Assembly: GCF_000189635.1 (NCBI RefSeq)
Contig: NW_002476326.1
Location: 186,001-250,000, forward strand
DNA length: 64,000 bases
Source of the DNA: Tetrahymena thermophila SB210
Taxonomy: Eukaryota; Ciliophora; Oligohymenophorea; Hymenostomatida; Tetrahymenidae
Reading direction: 5' to 3'
The translations under genes and the position numbers were made by a program. The notes under the pieces were generated by a model, which had not been told where the DNA came from, did not search any database, and saw only the letters and a program-made list of their open reading frames with translations. Shown piece by piece: positions 23,601-37,721 of this stretch (the stretch's first letter is position 1; every line of letters starts with the position of its first letter).

Positions 23601-26600
23601 TTCTGTAATCTGGTATTAGATTCGATTTCGTTAAAAATATCTTTTACAATATTAAAAAAATCGTCTTCCTTCATTTTTTTTGATTCATAAATCTTAATGA
23701 GATAGCAAGGATGAGTAGTCAATTGTGTTAGTAAGTAAGAGTATCTATTTTTTAATATTATAAGACTAAAATCAAGAAATAAAAACTAAATTACGATAAC
23801 TTGTGATTCAAATAAGCTTCACTGATAATATTTTTTTCATTGCTCTTTTCTGAAATTTGGAATGGAGGTTCTTAAATTCTTTTAAATATTTTAGACTAGA
23901 TGACTGTTTTCATTTTGATTTGCTATTCCATGTACTCCTTGTATTTGCTGAAATCCATCTTCACTTCATTCTAAATATTAAGAACTTTATCATACAAGTT
24001 GATAATATTATTGAAAGCAAAAATTCCATATCCGTCTTCATCTTTTATTAAAGCCATTAGCTCAGGTTTTCCTTAAAGCATAATTTCTTAGTACAAAGTG
24101 TTATTTCTAATTGGATCAGTGTAAAAATCATTAATATCTATTTGTACAATCTAGTGTTTTTGGAGGCTTAATGAGAGATCCATTTTATTTTTTTCAGCTG
24201 GGCTGTTATTCTTACTAGTTTTATCTAAAAAACCAATAATAAATAAATAAATAAATTAATCCTAAACTTAAAATATAATTTTACACATTTTTTCTAATGT
24301 CTTGAATTTTTTAAATTCTTTTGTATTTTAATTAAATGACCCTAAAATTTTAGATTGACTCTATTCGACCATAGATGACTCATAAAGAATGGTTTTATAA
24401 GTACTGGGTTTCATAAATGTCCTTTTTCTTATATCAGAAGACTTAACTTATATTGATGTTTACTATTGTTGCTATTATATTGATAATTGGTGCTATTTTT
24501 ATCTTTGCTCCTATTTCTTTATTCTTATCTCAGTCTATTTTCTAAGTTAGTCCCTTCTTTTTTTCTTTTCTAGGTCATTAAAATCAGCCATTACATCTTC
24601 TTCAATATCCTTTACGCCAATACCATCTTCATCATCTTCTTCTATTTCTTCTTCTACCTAAAAATCTTATGGAAGATCATTGTAGCTTTCTTTATATTTA
24701 TTTTATTCAAAATTTTGAATTTTATGGTGCTGTTTTTTCTTCAGTTAAGCATGTTTCTGCTTTTATAAAGTGCTTTATTTTTATTTAAAGTTATTAAAAA
24801 ATTTTAATTTCCAAAATTTACTTAAAAATATTCAGCTTGTCAAACATAAACCTGTTTAAATACTAACAAGATTAAGGATGTTCAACTAAATTATTCAAAT
24901 CTGTAATTTATGCTTTCTCTTTTTATTAATTTTCTTGTTAATCTTCCTAGTAAACATCATCTATCATCTTTTACTCCTCTAATTATCTTTTTAAATTAAT
25001 TAATATTTAGTAAAATACCTTTCTATTTTGTACAAAAGCAATAAAATGTTATAAATATTTTACTGATCATAGAATTCATATCCCTAACTAAGTCTGCCAG
25101 TGTTCATATCATATCCCCATGTGTAAAGCTAATTTTTCGAAATTAAGGCAGCATGGTTATTAGCGACTGCAATTTGAGTAATTGTCGAAGAAGGAGCATT
25201 AATTTTTTAAATATTTATCATAAGAGATTCGTTTATTTAATTCCTTGTTAAATTTGGGTTCTCTTTACATTTATTTTCATAAGTCTTATCAAAGACACCC
25301 CATTAAAATATTTGGTTTATATTATTTAGGACAATGCTATATTTATCTCCTAAGGCTACTTTTTAAACTTGCTGTATCAATTACTATCTAGGATGAAGCG
25401 TAGGTCTGATAAACTCATTTACATCTTACCTATAATTTTTTTTATTCTTTTCTTCGGGCTTTTAATAACCAAAATATATATAAGGTCCCCATACTATTAA
25501 ATTATGTTCCTTATCTATAGCAGCACTATGATGACCACCAGCAAATATATCTCTGAAGCTAAAGTTTGCTTATATTCTATTAGGCTCAAAAAGATTTTCC
25601 TTTTCTCCATGACCCAGCTTGCTTTCATATGCACTCCCCCAGCTATAAACTACCTAAAAAATAAATAAATAAATAATTTTTTTTGTAAAAAAGAATTTTA
25701 AAGATTTTTGAATAATTTTAAAAAAATGATCTTTTATTGAATTTTATATTTTTATTAGAAAAAATGAAATAATTTGAATAATAAAATCTTTTTACCTTTT
25801 TGTTGAATTCATTTTGTAATAAGTTAAAATCATCAAAATCTTCATCAACATATACATCTTCTCCAAGAGCAAGAGAGTGTGTATATCCACAAGCTACCTT
25901 ATCAATTTTGGCTAGACTCTATATTTTCATTGGGAATAATTATATAGCATCTCTCTTTCCTAATCCGAGTTTACCATCAGTCGGTGAGCCACATGAATAC
26001 ACGCAGCCTTCTTCGGAAAGAAATAATGTGTGAACTTATCCACAAGCCACTTATTTCATAAGTAAACCTTCTAATCCTTGTACTTCAGTTGGCTTGTGCA
26101 CTATAGTAGATATAGCTCCTATACCTAGTTATCCTTAGTCATTTTTCCCCCACCCATATACTTTTCTTCTATTTTCTATAGCCATACAATACTCTGCTCC
26201 ACAAGCTATAAAAGAAACTCTCCTATTTTCTTTAATATCAAAGAAATTTACTAAACTAGGCAAAGATGAGGTTACTAATGTTTAAACATTTATTTTAATT
26301 TTGCTTATTGCTTAATCAACATAAGCCTATTCAATCTATAAGTCATCAACTGCGTGCTGACTAGACTCATTACTACCCCAAATATATAATTCGCCTGCAT
26401 TTGTTAAAGCCATAGAATGAAAAGTACCAAGTTAAACATCTACAAATTCACTTGATATGAAGTCTCTCTTTTTAGCTCTGTACAACTACTGATTATAGAT
26501 AGGCACAAAAATCTACTAATTAAATCCTAAATAGTCAATTTATACACGATTTGGTATAAAAGAGTTTTCGTATCGTTAAGGAATATAGCCTTCAACTTTA

Positions 26601-28907
26601 TCATCATAGTCTATATCTAGACCACATAATTCCTAGGATGAAAAAGTAGATATTTTTCTTCCTAATATTCCCTAAACATTCAATCCCCAACTAGTCAAAT
26701 AGCCTTTATTTGAGAGGGCAAATGTACTATGAAATGATGATTAAATTTAGTAAATATACAAATCATTAATTTTAGAAAACGAAACTCCTTTTAAAAAGGT
26801 GTTGTTTAATTCTACAGGTAAGTAAATATTTTTACTGTTTTTGGAATAGTTATTATAATCTAATCCAATTTTATTATGCTGATTACTTCCACATCCATAT
26901 AATCTACCATTCTGAGAGAAAAAAAATGTATTATTATAGCCACAGGTCACTTATATAATAAAATAGCTCTAAAGCCTTTCGACAACACAAGGATAATTTA
27001 TCTAAGGCAGATCTTTATCTAGTCCTAATTATCCATTCGTATTTGATCCTAAAAAGTAATTTTTAAGAAAATAATTTTAAAACTAAATAAACTTTACCCC
27101 AAGTATAACAGAATCCATCATTTGTTATGCATGCCATGTGAAATACTCCGCAAGATACTTAAGTAATATTTTTTTATTCAAGTATTCCACCTACTCTTTA
27201 AGGTAAAAGCATATTCGATTAAGCATTTATTCCAAGCTAACCATTTAATCCTTTCATTATAAAAATAATATTCAATATTTTATTAAAAATATTATTTATT
27301 TTTTAAACAATATTCAAAGATTTATTTTACCTTAGCCCCAAGTATACAGCTTCCCATCTAATTAAATTGCGGCAGAGTGTTATGCTTAGCAATCAATAAA
27401 TCTTACTTAAAATGGTTTGCCGAATTCCAATAAAACAAGAGAAGGTTTAATTCTATATCTGGTATCTCCCAATCCTAAATTACCGGACCTATTATCTCCC
27501 CAAGAGAATAATTAGTGACTGCGAGTTAATATCATACAAAAAGACCATCCACAAGCAATTTATATAACAGAAAACATACTAAAACCTTTTATTTAAGTTA
27601 TTTCAACAACTTCATCAATAATAAATCTGTAGTCAACTTTTGTGTTCTTTTAATAAATAAAAAAAGGTAAATAAATAAATAAATAAATACTTACAATTTT
27701 AGTATTTTATAGTTTAAAAATAATCAATAAAAGATTAATTCATTCTTTAATAATAATTTATTTACTGATTAAATATTAATTTCAAAAGAATCCCTATACA
27801 TTTAATTATTTTTAGGAGTATTTAAATAAATTGAATCATCTTCTCTACTTAGAGCTCTTTTAATTGTTTTCATTTTTGAAGTTAAATAATTTTATTTTTG
27901 GAGTTGTTATATTTCCTAATTTGGCGTTAGTTAGATAGTAATCTTTTTATTTTCAGAATGAACATCTTCCAATAATGGTAAATTAGTAGCACTTTCCATA
28001 GGAGAGTTGAAATTACTAATTACGTTAACATGATCAGGATTTTTTATTTATATACTCATACCATTATCAAAATTTTCAATATAATCTTCTTATTTCTACT
28101 ATTTGAATTCATATATGCATAAGTCTTAATTTTATAAATCAGAATATTCAATTCTACCAGTATAAAATAATTTTATATCTTCCATAAAATCATTTTTTAA
28201 TTAATCCATTATTTCTTACTAGTTAATTCCCATTTTGCTTTAAATTTCTATGTCATTTAAAGCCTTTTAGTGCTCCTCTACAAGTGCACTTCTTACAGCT
28301 AAAATAAGAGAATGGTTTAAACCACTGCTTACAGAAAGAGGATAATACTGATTTTTTCTATACTCTAAAAAAATTGGTCTCGGGCTTTCCTAATAATTTC
28401 CATATTAATTTCTTATTTAAAAATAATTGATCATATTTAACATCATTTGAAATTTATTTCTAAATAAAATTATTTAAAATATGATATCAATCCCAATCTT
28501 CAAAATTAATTAGGGTAGTAAAAACAAAATATTCATTTTACAAATGATGCCTCAGAATTTCCTGTTAAATCTATTCCCAATTATTATAAAGAGTTGTCTC
28601 CCCATCCGCAGAGACAAGGTTATATCTAATCTTAAACAGCTAATTCATAAAATTTATTTTAATGATCAATAAAAAATAATTTTTAAATAATGGCAATAAG
28701 TTATAAATAAATGTTGAAATAACAAATTTTTAAGAAAACAGATTTACTTTTATTATAAAAAATGGCTAAATTATGTTTGAGTCCACTTGAAATTCTCTTG
28801 TGGAAAATATCAGGAATCAAGGTTGGATTGGGATTATCATAAAGCCTATCTATAACCTTATATGCTCCGCTTAAACGTATTTGATTCTCATTTAACTTTG
28901 TTTACAT
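20659..28907 (-). CDS. RCC1-repeat / IQGAP-like RasGAP fusion protein, copy A
   Basis: One long, intron-rich gene begins MQTKLNENQIRL at 28907. The N-terminal part (about 28.9-25.0 kb) is a set of RCC1 propeller repeats, e.g. VYGWGKNDQGQLGIG, VACGQVHTLFLSEEGCVYSC, LYGCGSNQHNKIGLD, YTWGYDMNTGRLGQG. An acidic linker follows (24.6 kb), then an all-helical region aligning with the RasGAP domain of IQGAPs: LLTQLTTHPCYLIKIYE, GALPEKIRELIQFSSDMI. A C-terminal block recalls RasGAP_C: SYNSLKLKKVVKQIDD, then FRIDHFTITPDQL. RCC1 proteins act as GTPase exchange factors or scaffolds and RasGAP domains accelerate GTP hydrolysis; no arginine finger is evident, as in IQGAPs. The exon at 23827-24200 joins the RasGAP exon in phase (intron before YSYLLTQL), supporting one transcript. 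The stop is uncertain: 20659 assumes an intron at 20801-20834. A close paralogue follows at 29927-37721. Confidence 0.75.
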
Positions 28908-29926
28908 TTTAACTTAAGAAGCAGAATTAATAAACAAATCTTCGAATCTTAAATAATTTCAAATTTTTTAACATTAATCAAAACAAAATTTGTGTGTTTA
29001 TTATATAGTTGTTAATAAATAAATAAATTAATAAATATGTTTATGTTCATAAAATTATTGATGCAAATTTTTGCGTTTTACTTAAATTTAAGCATAATAC
29101 TAAGGTAAATTTTAAAACAGGTTTATATATTTGGCGTTAATAACATATTTTATTATAAATCTTTTTTTTTTAAAAAAATCTGAGAAATAAATTTAATTGT
29201 CTCACCCTACCTCTCATTTATATTCTTTAGTTTAAAAAATACTCTCAATTTTTACATAAAAAATAAATAAATTAATAAATAAATAAACTACAAATAATAG
29301 TAAATATACTATAATTTTATTTGTTATATTCTTGAGATTTAAAAAATACTCTCAATTTATTTTTACATAAAAATAAATAAATAAGCTACCAATAATGGTA
29401 AATACAAAAAATCTGAGAAAAAAATTAAATTGTCTCTCCCTATCTCTATTTTATTTTCTTAAGATTTAAAAAATACTCTCAATATTTACATAAAAAATAA
29501 ATAAATAAGTTAAAAATAATAGTAACTTTACAATAAATAATTGAATTTTTTATATTCTTTAGATTTAAAAATACTCTCAATTTTTACATAAAAAATAAAT
29601 AAATAAGCTACAAATAATGGTAAATATACAGTAATTGAATTTGAAATAAAGGAATTTTTGATCACTGTACTTAATAAAATGAATAATATTTTGTTCAAAG
29701 AATAAATATTTTGTTAATCATACAGTACAATTATTGCTTGAATAAATATATTCATAAACACTGTAATGATCCTCCATTTTTTCTAATAATTTTAGCAATT
29801 AACTCTTCTAAAAAGTAGTGAATCCAAATTTAATCCTTTATTTAATGTTTGAAAAAATTGATTAATTTTTATTGAACTTAAAAATTATCTTTTATTCATA
29901 AAAAATGTTAATTTTAATTTTTAATT
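28908..29926. other. spacer between the two fusion paralogues, filled with tandem repeats
   Basis: No gene is seen. About 29165-29640 is a nested repeat array (separate entry). The rest is A/T-rich promoter/3' flank: it must contain the promoter of copy A and the 3' end signals of copy B. Confidence 0.55.
29165..29640. repeat. nested imperfect tandem repeat array
   Basis: Four imperfect ~110-bp units share the anchor ttaaaaaatactctcaat (about 29231, 29340, 29465 and 29565), each followed by a run of aaataaat and a motif like gctacaaataatggtaaat. Units 1 and 3 are preceded by aaaaaatctgagaaa...ttgtctc, so two units make a higher-order repeat of about 238 bp. Confidence 0.75.
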
Positions 29927-32900
29927 TCAAAATTTATACGTTTATTTTGAAATGTCTTCTCTGATTCGCTATTTTCTTAGAGAAAGGATAGTATCTCTAT
30001 CAATTCTAAAGTGATCTATTCTAAGTTCTTTGCTTCCTTTTAATCCACATAGAATAGTCAAAATACTAATTTCTCCGCCTTTATATACTACATCTACACT
30101 CACATATTTATTTCCATAGTCATTAAAAATATAAAACAAGCACTTCTCGATATCTGATTTGATATCTTTCTTTTATTTTTTTTTCCTAAAGATTTTTTAA
30201 AAATTTAGTAATAATAGAAATTAATTTTAAATTACGATTTAAGACTATTTTTATTTGGTAAATAAGTCTTAAGTATATCTACTACTTCATCATCTATAGA
30301 TTTTATAACTCCCTTTTACTTAAGCTAATAAATTGAATATTCTCCAAACATATTTAGTTATATGAAATGGTCTTTAATTTTATTTTTCTAATCTAATTTT
30401 TATAAAATTTGTTTATTATTTCTTTTAAATATTTTCTTTAAAATTACAATCATCCTTGATATTATTAAGCTTTTTATTAGAAAAGACGTCTATGTTTTCA
30501 TAAAGAAAAGTACTTAGATCCATCCCGTGAATTGAAGCCGAAATTTTGCTGGTAATAGCTATTGGGTCTCTCTCAATAACCTTTTCTAAATCCTTTTGAC
30601 ATTTAAAATTTAAAAATATTTAATTAAATATTTTCAACTAATGTTTACTCTATTCGCTATGCCGTAGTAGCTGTTTGTGATTATTTTAAATTGCTAAGAT
30701 TTTGCTATATCTACATTTGAAATGAATTTATCTAGAACTGTTTTGATGCTAAAATAAACTCTATAGAGAGTTTCCATTTTATTGTAATATTTAACAACTT
30801 GATTAATCTAGTTATCAATTCTGTTTATTAAACTTTTAAGAACTTGCTTGCTTAAATCAGAAGGGATAATCAGTTTTTCTGATTGCTATAAAAAAAAAAT
30901 TATTTAATTTATATATTTTTTTTTAATAAAAGTTGGTTAGTTACACTCTCATTAGAATATTCTAATTCGTAAGCATTTTCGAATGCTTTACTAAAATTTT
31001 TAACAATTTAAATATTTTAAACCAAATTTTTTCCATCTTTATTAGCCTTATTCTATAACTTAGCAATAAATTTACCACACAAATGCTGAATTTACTGCTT
31101 TCCAGCTAATAAATCATCATAATTTTACTTGGTTATCACTTGCACCAATTTCACTATGCAAGATTCTAAACTCGAAGGATTAAACATTTAAAACTATTCT
31201 TTTACATCCATATCATGACTTCTTAAGAAATCTCTTTGCAAGACTGTTTCACAATCACTGCATTTTTTTAAAAATTGGTTAGATGAGTAAAATAATTGTC
31301 TAGTTTCTAGTTTTATTTTAACTTTTAATTGTTCATGCTACTTTTCTACAGTTGACGTAACAAAATTAGGTTACTCATCTTTAAGACTTTTGCAACACTT
31401 TTACAAAAATGTAAGATTAAGTAAATATTTAAAAAGATAATTTAATATACTTTGAAAAAGAAATCCTCTTCTTCTTTAGGATTGAATTGAATATTCACTC
31501 TTTAGACAAATTTTGTTAACTTTTCTAGAGTGCTCAGTGATATTAAGGCATAATCGTCTTAGTTCTTTTTATAATCAATTTAGAATTATTTTATATATGC
31601 ATATCATTTTACTAAAGTTTTTTACCTCAATAGAATGACTGTAAATATCTTAGATAAAATTATAATATGATATTTATTTTTTAGGCAAAGACTTTCCAAC
31701 TAATAGTTCGTATATTTTGCTTCTTTCATCATCTTACTACTTTATGTATTCTATGAAGATATTTATATCCTAATTCTTTTTATCTATTTTAAATTTTTAC
31801 AATAAAATTTAACATTTTTTAAATCTTAAAATAAAATTAAACATTATATTAAGATTTAATAATGAATGATACACTAACTTTTTAAAATTAAACATTTTTT
31901 AATCTTAAAATAAAACATTCTTTTAATCCTAGAATAAAATTAAAAATTCTTTTAATCATAGAATTAAATTAAAGCTTTTTAAATATTATTAATAATTTTA
32001 AATACCCTTTTCATCTAGAAAGATATACATTTTAATAGCTTTGATAATCCACTCGAAATTGCTTCCATTTCTATATATTTTTTATATGATTATAATTAAT
32101 AAATCTTTTTTAGCAGTGTTATATCAATAGATTTACTAGTTGGAGTATAAGCTTTAGCAACTATCTAACATACTCTAAAATATAATTCCTTAAATATAAA
32201 TTATTATTTTTGATCAGTTTTAATATAATATTACCTAAAATACAGTACTAAATGTTTTCAATAATTTCAAAAGGTCTTTTCTATTGGATATATTCAATCG
32301 CAAAACCTATAAGCTCTCTTAACTTTTCACACATAATAACTTTTTAACTACTTGCTGCTTATAAGAAATCTCTATCTTTAAAGAAATGCTACAAATACTC
32401 TTTCACAGAATATTAGTTTCTGTCAAGCTGTTCTTTTATTTATTCATCAGTTTTATAATAATCACCACTTTCAGCAATATGCTTTCTATCTAAAACAAAT
32501 AAGTCTTCAGATACTTGATATTTTGAAGAATTAGTTTGAATTAAATCTTCTAAAGTCTTAACAACTTTTAATCTAAACTTTCTATTCAGCTAAATTAAAT
32601 CAGACATACTCTCATAAAAATGAATAAATAATTTAACAAACACATAACTGAAAGAACTATTTTTATCTGTATTCAAAACTAGAGGCTTACGAGAATCCTT
32701 TATGCTGTTATTCTCCTTTAAGTCAATATATAATATTTTTTTACATAACTCAGTATACAGTCTCTATTTCCTTGCACTATTTTCTAATTCCCCAAACGTC
32801 TCTTTGACTAATTAGATAAACTAATCTTTATCCATTTTCTTCTCATATATTTTAATCAAATAGCATGGATGAAGTTGCATTAAAGTGAATAGCTTTTTAT

Positions 32901-35900
32901 AACTTATTAAATAATATAAAAATAAAATCTATATTAGCATTAAAAATGAAGTTTTACTAAAATTTATTAGACAAAAAAGGCTAATATTAGTCCTACTTGA
33001 GCAAAATATTACTATTTTTTTCAGAATAAGAAATATTGAAAGGCTAACTAGCAATTCTTTTTAAAACTTAAGACTAAGCTGCTCTTTTGAAAGCCTTGTT
33101 ATGGTTCAAGTGCTACTAGCAAATTTAGTATCTCAAAAATATTTCTCCTTAAAGAGCAGTAACTTTATCATATACATAAAGAATACGTTCTTCATTTAAA
33201 AGCCCATACTATTCTGATAATATTGAGTAGAGGTCAGGTTTATCTCTTGCAGTTAATTTTTCATAAGTAGATTTCACATTTAAAGGATTTTAGAAAAACT
33301 ATTCGTATAATTGTTGGTTGTTTTATTTATTGTTTATTAAAAAAATGTTCTAATTTTGTACAATGGTCAAAGCTATTTATTTTAAATTATCAAAATAAAT
33401 TTATTTTATTAACAATAATAACAAAATTATTTCTTAAAAATTTGTTCATTTTTTAATAGAAATGGTTAAAATGAAATCTTAAAAAAAAATACCTTTCTTT
33501 GATCTCATTGTGTTTTATCTATTTTGATTGTCTCTGTTAAAAAATTAAGTTTGTTATCTGTTATCGTGAGTTGCGCTGCTGATCACAGTTACTGATTTTA
33601 CAGTATTAACTTTAGTTCCTTACATTGATCTAATCTAAGTATATTGTTTTGAAGATTTTTTATCTTCTCTATTTTAATCTTCGAAACCTTTTTCTTCATC
33701 TGCTCTTGGGTCAGAGTCGTCATCACTTGATTTCTCTCCTTCTTCTTCTGCTTCTTCATTTCCTTGCTATTGCTTTTTTCTTTATAAAAAAATCAATTTT
33801 AATTAGTCAATAATAAGAAGATATTTTATGATTTTACTGAAATATTTTAAGCTGCTCTTGAAGATATTTGTTGATATAATTACAATATTCAGGCTTTTCC
33901 AGTTTTTTAGTTAAATCATGTTAAGGTTTCTAGCGCTAATCAGCTTCAGCCTATTCCTCATTTTGAATGTTTTCGATTTGATTTTTATTTCTAGTATAAA
34001 TTAAACATTGCTAACTAAATCAAAACTTTGCAAAAATAAAAATTTTTACGTATCTTTAAACATGTATCCATGTCCTAATCTTCCAGTTAAATTGTCATAG
34101 CCCCAAGTGTAAACTTAGTTTTTGCCAATGACGGCAACATGATCTTTAGAAACAGCAATTTTTTTAATTTCATTCACAGGTACTTCATAGTATTCCTGAT
34201 CTCCTGTACCTCCTCTAAAAGGTAATATTTTTTCAAGAATGTGTTCGTTGTTATTTTTATGAATTTTTAACAACTCTTTGAAATCTGTTTCAAATATTCC
34301 ATACTGATATATTTTATTGTCTTTTTTAGCCACTATAAAAGTAGTTTTGTCACCAAGACATACATGTCTCACTTTTTCAGTTATTTTTGGATGGAGAGTG
34401 GGCTTCATAAATTCATGATATTCGTGCTGGGTTGTAATAACTTTTTTTCCTTTTATATTCTCATCAGGTTTTGTATGACCAAAATATTTGTATGGTCCCC
34501 ACACAACAAGATTATCATCTGTAGTTAGTGCAGCACTATGGTGAGATCCTGCAGATATGTATTTAAATAAATAATTTGATTGAATTTTTGTTGGTTCATA
34601 TAAATTTTCTCTATCTCCATGTCCAAGTTTACTTTCCCATGCATTTCCCCATGTATAAACTACCTTTAATGAGAATTCTTTTAAATAAATACCTTGTGTT
34701 TAAAAAATTTTACCATTTTAACGTTTATCTATCTTGCATGCTCCTCGTCATCATCTTATTTAAAGAAATCATCTTAAGCTAAAGCCATAGAATGAGATTA
34801 ACCGCAAGAAATTTACTCTACTTTTGATAAATTGGTAATCAATTGTGGTTAAAGCTAAGTGTTTGTCCTGTTACCTAACCCTAATTTTCCATCTTTGCTT
34901 GACCCACAAGAGTAAACTTACCCAGTATCAGTTAAAAAAAGAGTATGATTTTCTCCACAAGCAATAGCTTTCATTAAATTTCCTTCTAAACCAAGTACCA
35001 TTTGAGGAGATTCAACATAATATTGAGTTTTTCCTATTCCTAACTATCCATCAGTATTACGTCCCCATGCATAAACCAAACGTTTATTTTCTATAGCCAT
35101 GCAATATTCGTATCCAGCTGCAATATAAGTTATACGTCTATTTTCCTTGATGTTAAAGAATGATACGACTGAAGGAAGAGTTTCTTTTGATATATCATTT
35201 TATATAATGTTGATGTTTTTCTCGTTTGATTCATCATATTCCTGTCTTATAATATTACTTATGCATCCATGCTGACACATTTGGTTGCTTCCCCATACAT
35301 AGATTTCTCCTGCATTAGTTAGAGCCATAGTATGAAAGACACCTAACTCAATATCAACAATATCGTTTGAGATAAAATCCTTTTCACTTGCCCTAAATAT
35401 TGTAGAGTTCTGAATCGGATAATAAAATTTATGATAAGTAGTATACGAATCTATTTAATTCCTAAATTTAGTAGAGCAAGGAATCAGCATATTTGTACGA
35501 TTCTTACTCAAATTTTTCATTTTTTCCGAAATGTAGTTATCTATGCTTCTTCCAAGACAATCATTTACTTACAATCCCCAAGTAGTTAGCAAACCTTAGT
35601 TGCTTAGTGCATAGGTAAAGTGTGGAGAGGCTGCTATTTAGTAGATATAAACGTCTTTTAAGTTAGGATTGTTAACACCCTTCAAAAAATTTATATCTAA
35701 ATCAATAGGGTTTAAAAAATTATCTTTTTAATAAAATAGCTGATCCAAACCTAGTTTATTATGCTAATTACTTCCACAAGCAAATATTTTACCCACCTAA
35801 GTAAGTATAAATGTATTATTCATACCGCAGACTACATTTACTATAAAATAATTCTACAGTTTTTGTATCTTCACAGGAACATTTCTTTACTCTTAGTCAC

Positions 35901-37721
35901 CCAATCCTAGCTATCCATTTTTATTATTTCCTATTAAAAATAATATAAATTTTTTTAAGAATGTTTGATATTGATCTAGTAAAGCTTCATAAGGCAACTT
36001 AAAAATTTATTTGATAAATTAACCCATTTTTTATGATTTATTTAAGATTTTCGTCTGCTAAAATTTCATTTGAAGTCTAAAAAAATAACAACAAAAAATA
36101 GTTTATTTAAATGATTAATTTATTATTACCAAATGAATAGGCATATCCTTCGTTTGTCAAACAAACTGTATGAGCTCCGCCACAAGAAACGTAAACTACC
36201 TTCTTTTCTTACAACTCACTTTTTACTGCTGTAGGGATACTTAAGTTCATCACATTTTAGTGACCAAGCTAGCCTTAAATACCTTTAAATAAATAATAAT
36301 AATTTTAGGTAGCTGTATAAGAATATTGATTTTTAACCTTATCCCCATGTATAAAGTTTTCCTGAAAGTGATACTGCAGCACAGTGATTTGCACCACATG
36401 AGATAAATTAAATTCTAGAATCATCTCCTTTGTTTTCATCAAACTAAATGATTTTTGGTTTCTCCTAATAATCCAAATCACCTGTGCCTATATTACCATA
36501 GGAGTTATCTCCCCATGCTAAGACTTAGAAATTATAAGTTAAAATGAGACAAAAATTGAGTCCACAACAGATCTAAACTACAAAGGTTTTTCTTCCCCCT
36601 ATTCCTTTAGGTAACTAAACAACATCACTGATACAGTATTTGTAATATTTCTAAGATATTTATTTAAATCATTTATTATCAATTATATTATTTGAAATGA
36701 ATATATCTACTTCTTCGTGCTTTATTTCTTGTTCTCTATTTGTAAAAGTTTTTGTGTCATTATCATCGTCTTCGTCATCGTCAGAATAATTATTCTCTTC
36801 TATGTCTAGAATTACTTGATTGTTAGCAAGCAGTGCATCATTTTCTGAATACTAATTACTATCAACAATAGTATGATTTTTTTGACCTAAATCTATTCTT
36901 AAAACGTTTCTATCAAAATTTCGTGTTTTGAGTTTAGTTGGATGTCTTAAAAAATTCCTTTTTTTCTCAGTTTTAATTATAGCTGGATTGTCTTCTTAAT
37001 GAATGCCGATCTCTCCAGCAAAGAATATTTTAGTTTTGCTTAATAATTCCTAAAACATTTCTTATTTAATGTTTTAATACTCTGATTTTTCATATTTTTC
37101 AGCTTTAGCCTATGTTAGTTTATCCAACCATTACAAATTTTTACCTTCAATAGCCAAAATTAAAGAAAAACTGTAGCCACAGCAAACTTAAATAGGATAA
37201 TATTCTTCTTAATTATGAACCAAAAAAATCTTTTCAAATCGCTTTTAAGAATTTAAATGTAATAAAAAGTTAGAAAAACTCTTTCTATTATAAAATTTGT
37301 TTAGTGTTTACTTCTCTATCTTAATTATTTGTATAGACTGTATTCACTTATTTTCCTAATTAACCATATTAATTGCTTCCCGTTCCCAATAAAGTTGGCG
37401 CTATATATTGGTTTTTATCAGGATTTGCTCCTACTATTAACAAATAGAATTATTAAAAATATAAATGATAGCATTTTAATTCATAGCTCATTTTTTGAAA
37501 GTAAAAAACCTTTAAAAATAAATAAATTAAAATATTTAAATATTGAATAAATTCATACAATGACTCAAATAGCCTATTGCAAGTCCATGATTTAAACCAG
37601 CAGAGATTCTGGAATGAATTAAATCAGTCTTCATTTGAAGAGTGCTTTCGTAGGCTTCTTATAAATTTTTAAATGCATCAGAGCTTCTTATTTTTGCTTC
37701 ATCAATTTTATATTTTGACAT
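29927..37721 (-). CDS. RCC1-repeat / IQGAP-like RasGAP fusion protein, copy B
   Basis: Paralogue of the 20659-28907 gene in the same orientation, with the same domain order and many introns. It starts MSKYKIDEAKIRSSDAFKNL; the next segment ISAGLNHGLAI matches ISSGLKHNLAI of copy A. RCC1 repeats lie between about 37.6 and 34.0 kb (YTWGYDNLTGRLGHG near 34.1 kb), then an acidic linker at 33.7 kb. The RasGAP-like region begins LFTLMQLHPCYLIKIYEKKM near 32.88 kb and continues with EKLRELIGFAIEYIQQKRPF and VCQIVAKAYTPTS. The C-terminal block YQLKQKGVIKSIDDEVVDI resembles the IQGAP RasGAP_C start; the protein ends DISKQTYKF at TGA 29927-29929. A Cys-x2-Cys...His motif (CSDCETVLQRDFLRSH, about 31.2 kb) parallels one in copy A. 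Family assignment of the C-terminal half is by eye; the RCC1 part is firm. Confidence 0.78.

Noticed and set aside
20600..37721. HERC-type ubiquitin ligases (RCC1 plus HECT) for the fusion genes
   Set aside because: The C-terminal halves show no HECT catalytic Cys region; their blocks match the IQGAP RasGAP/RasGAP_C pattern instead.
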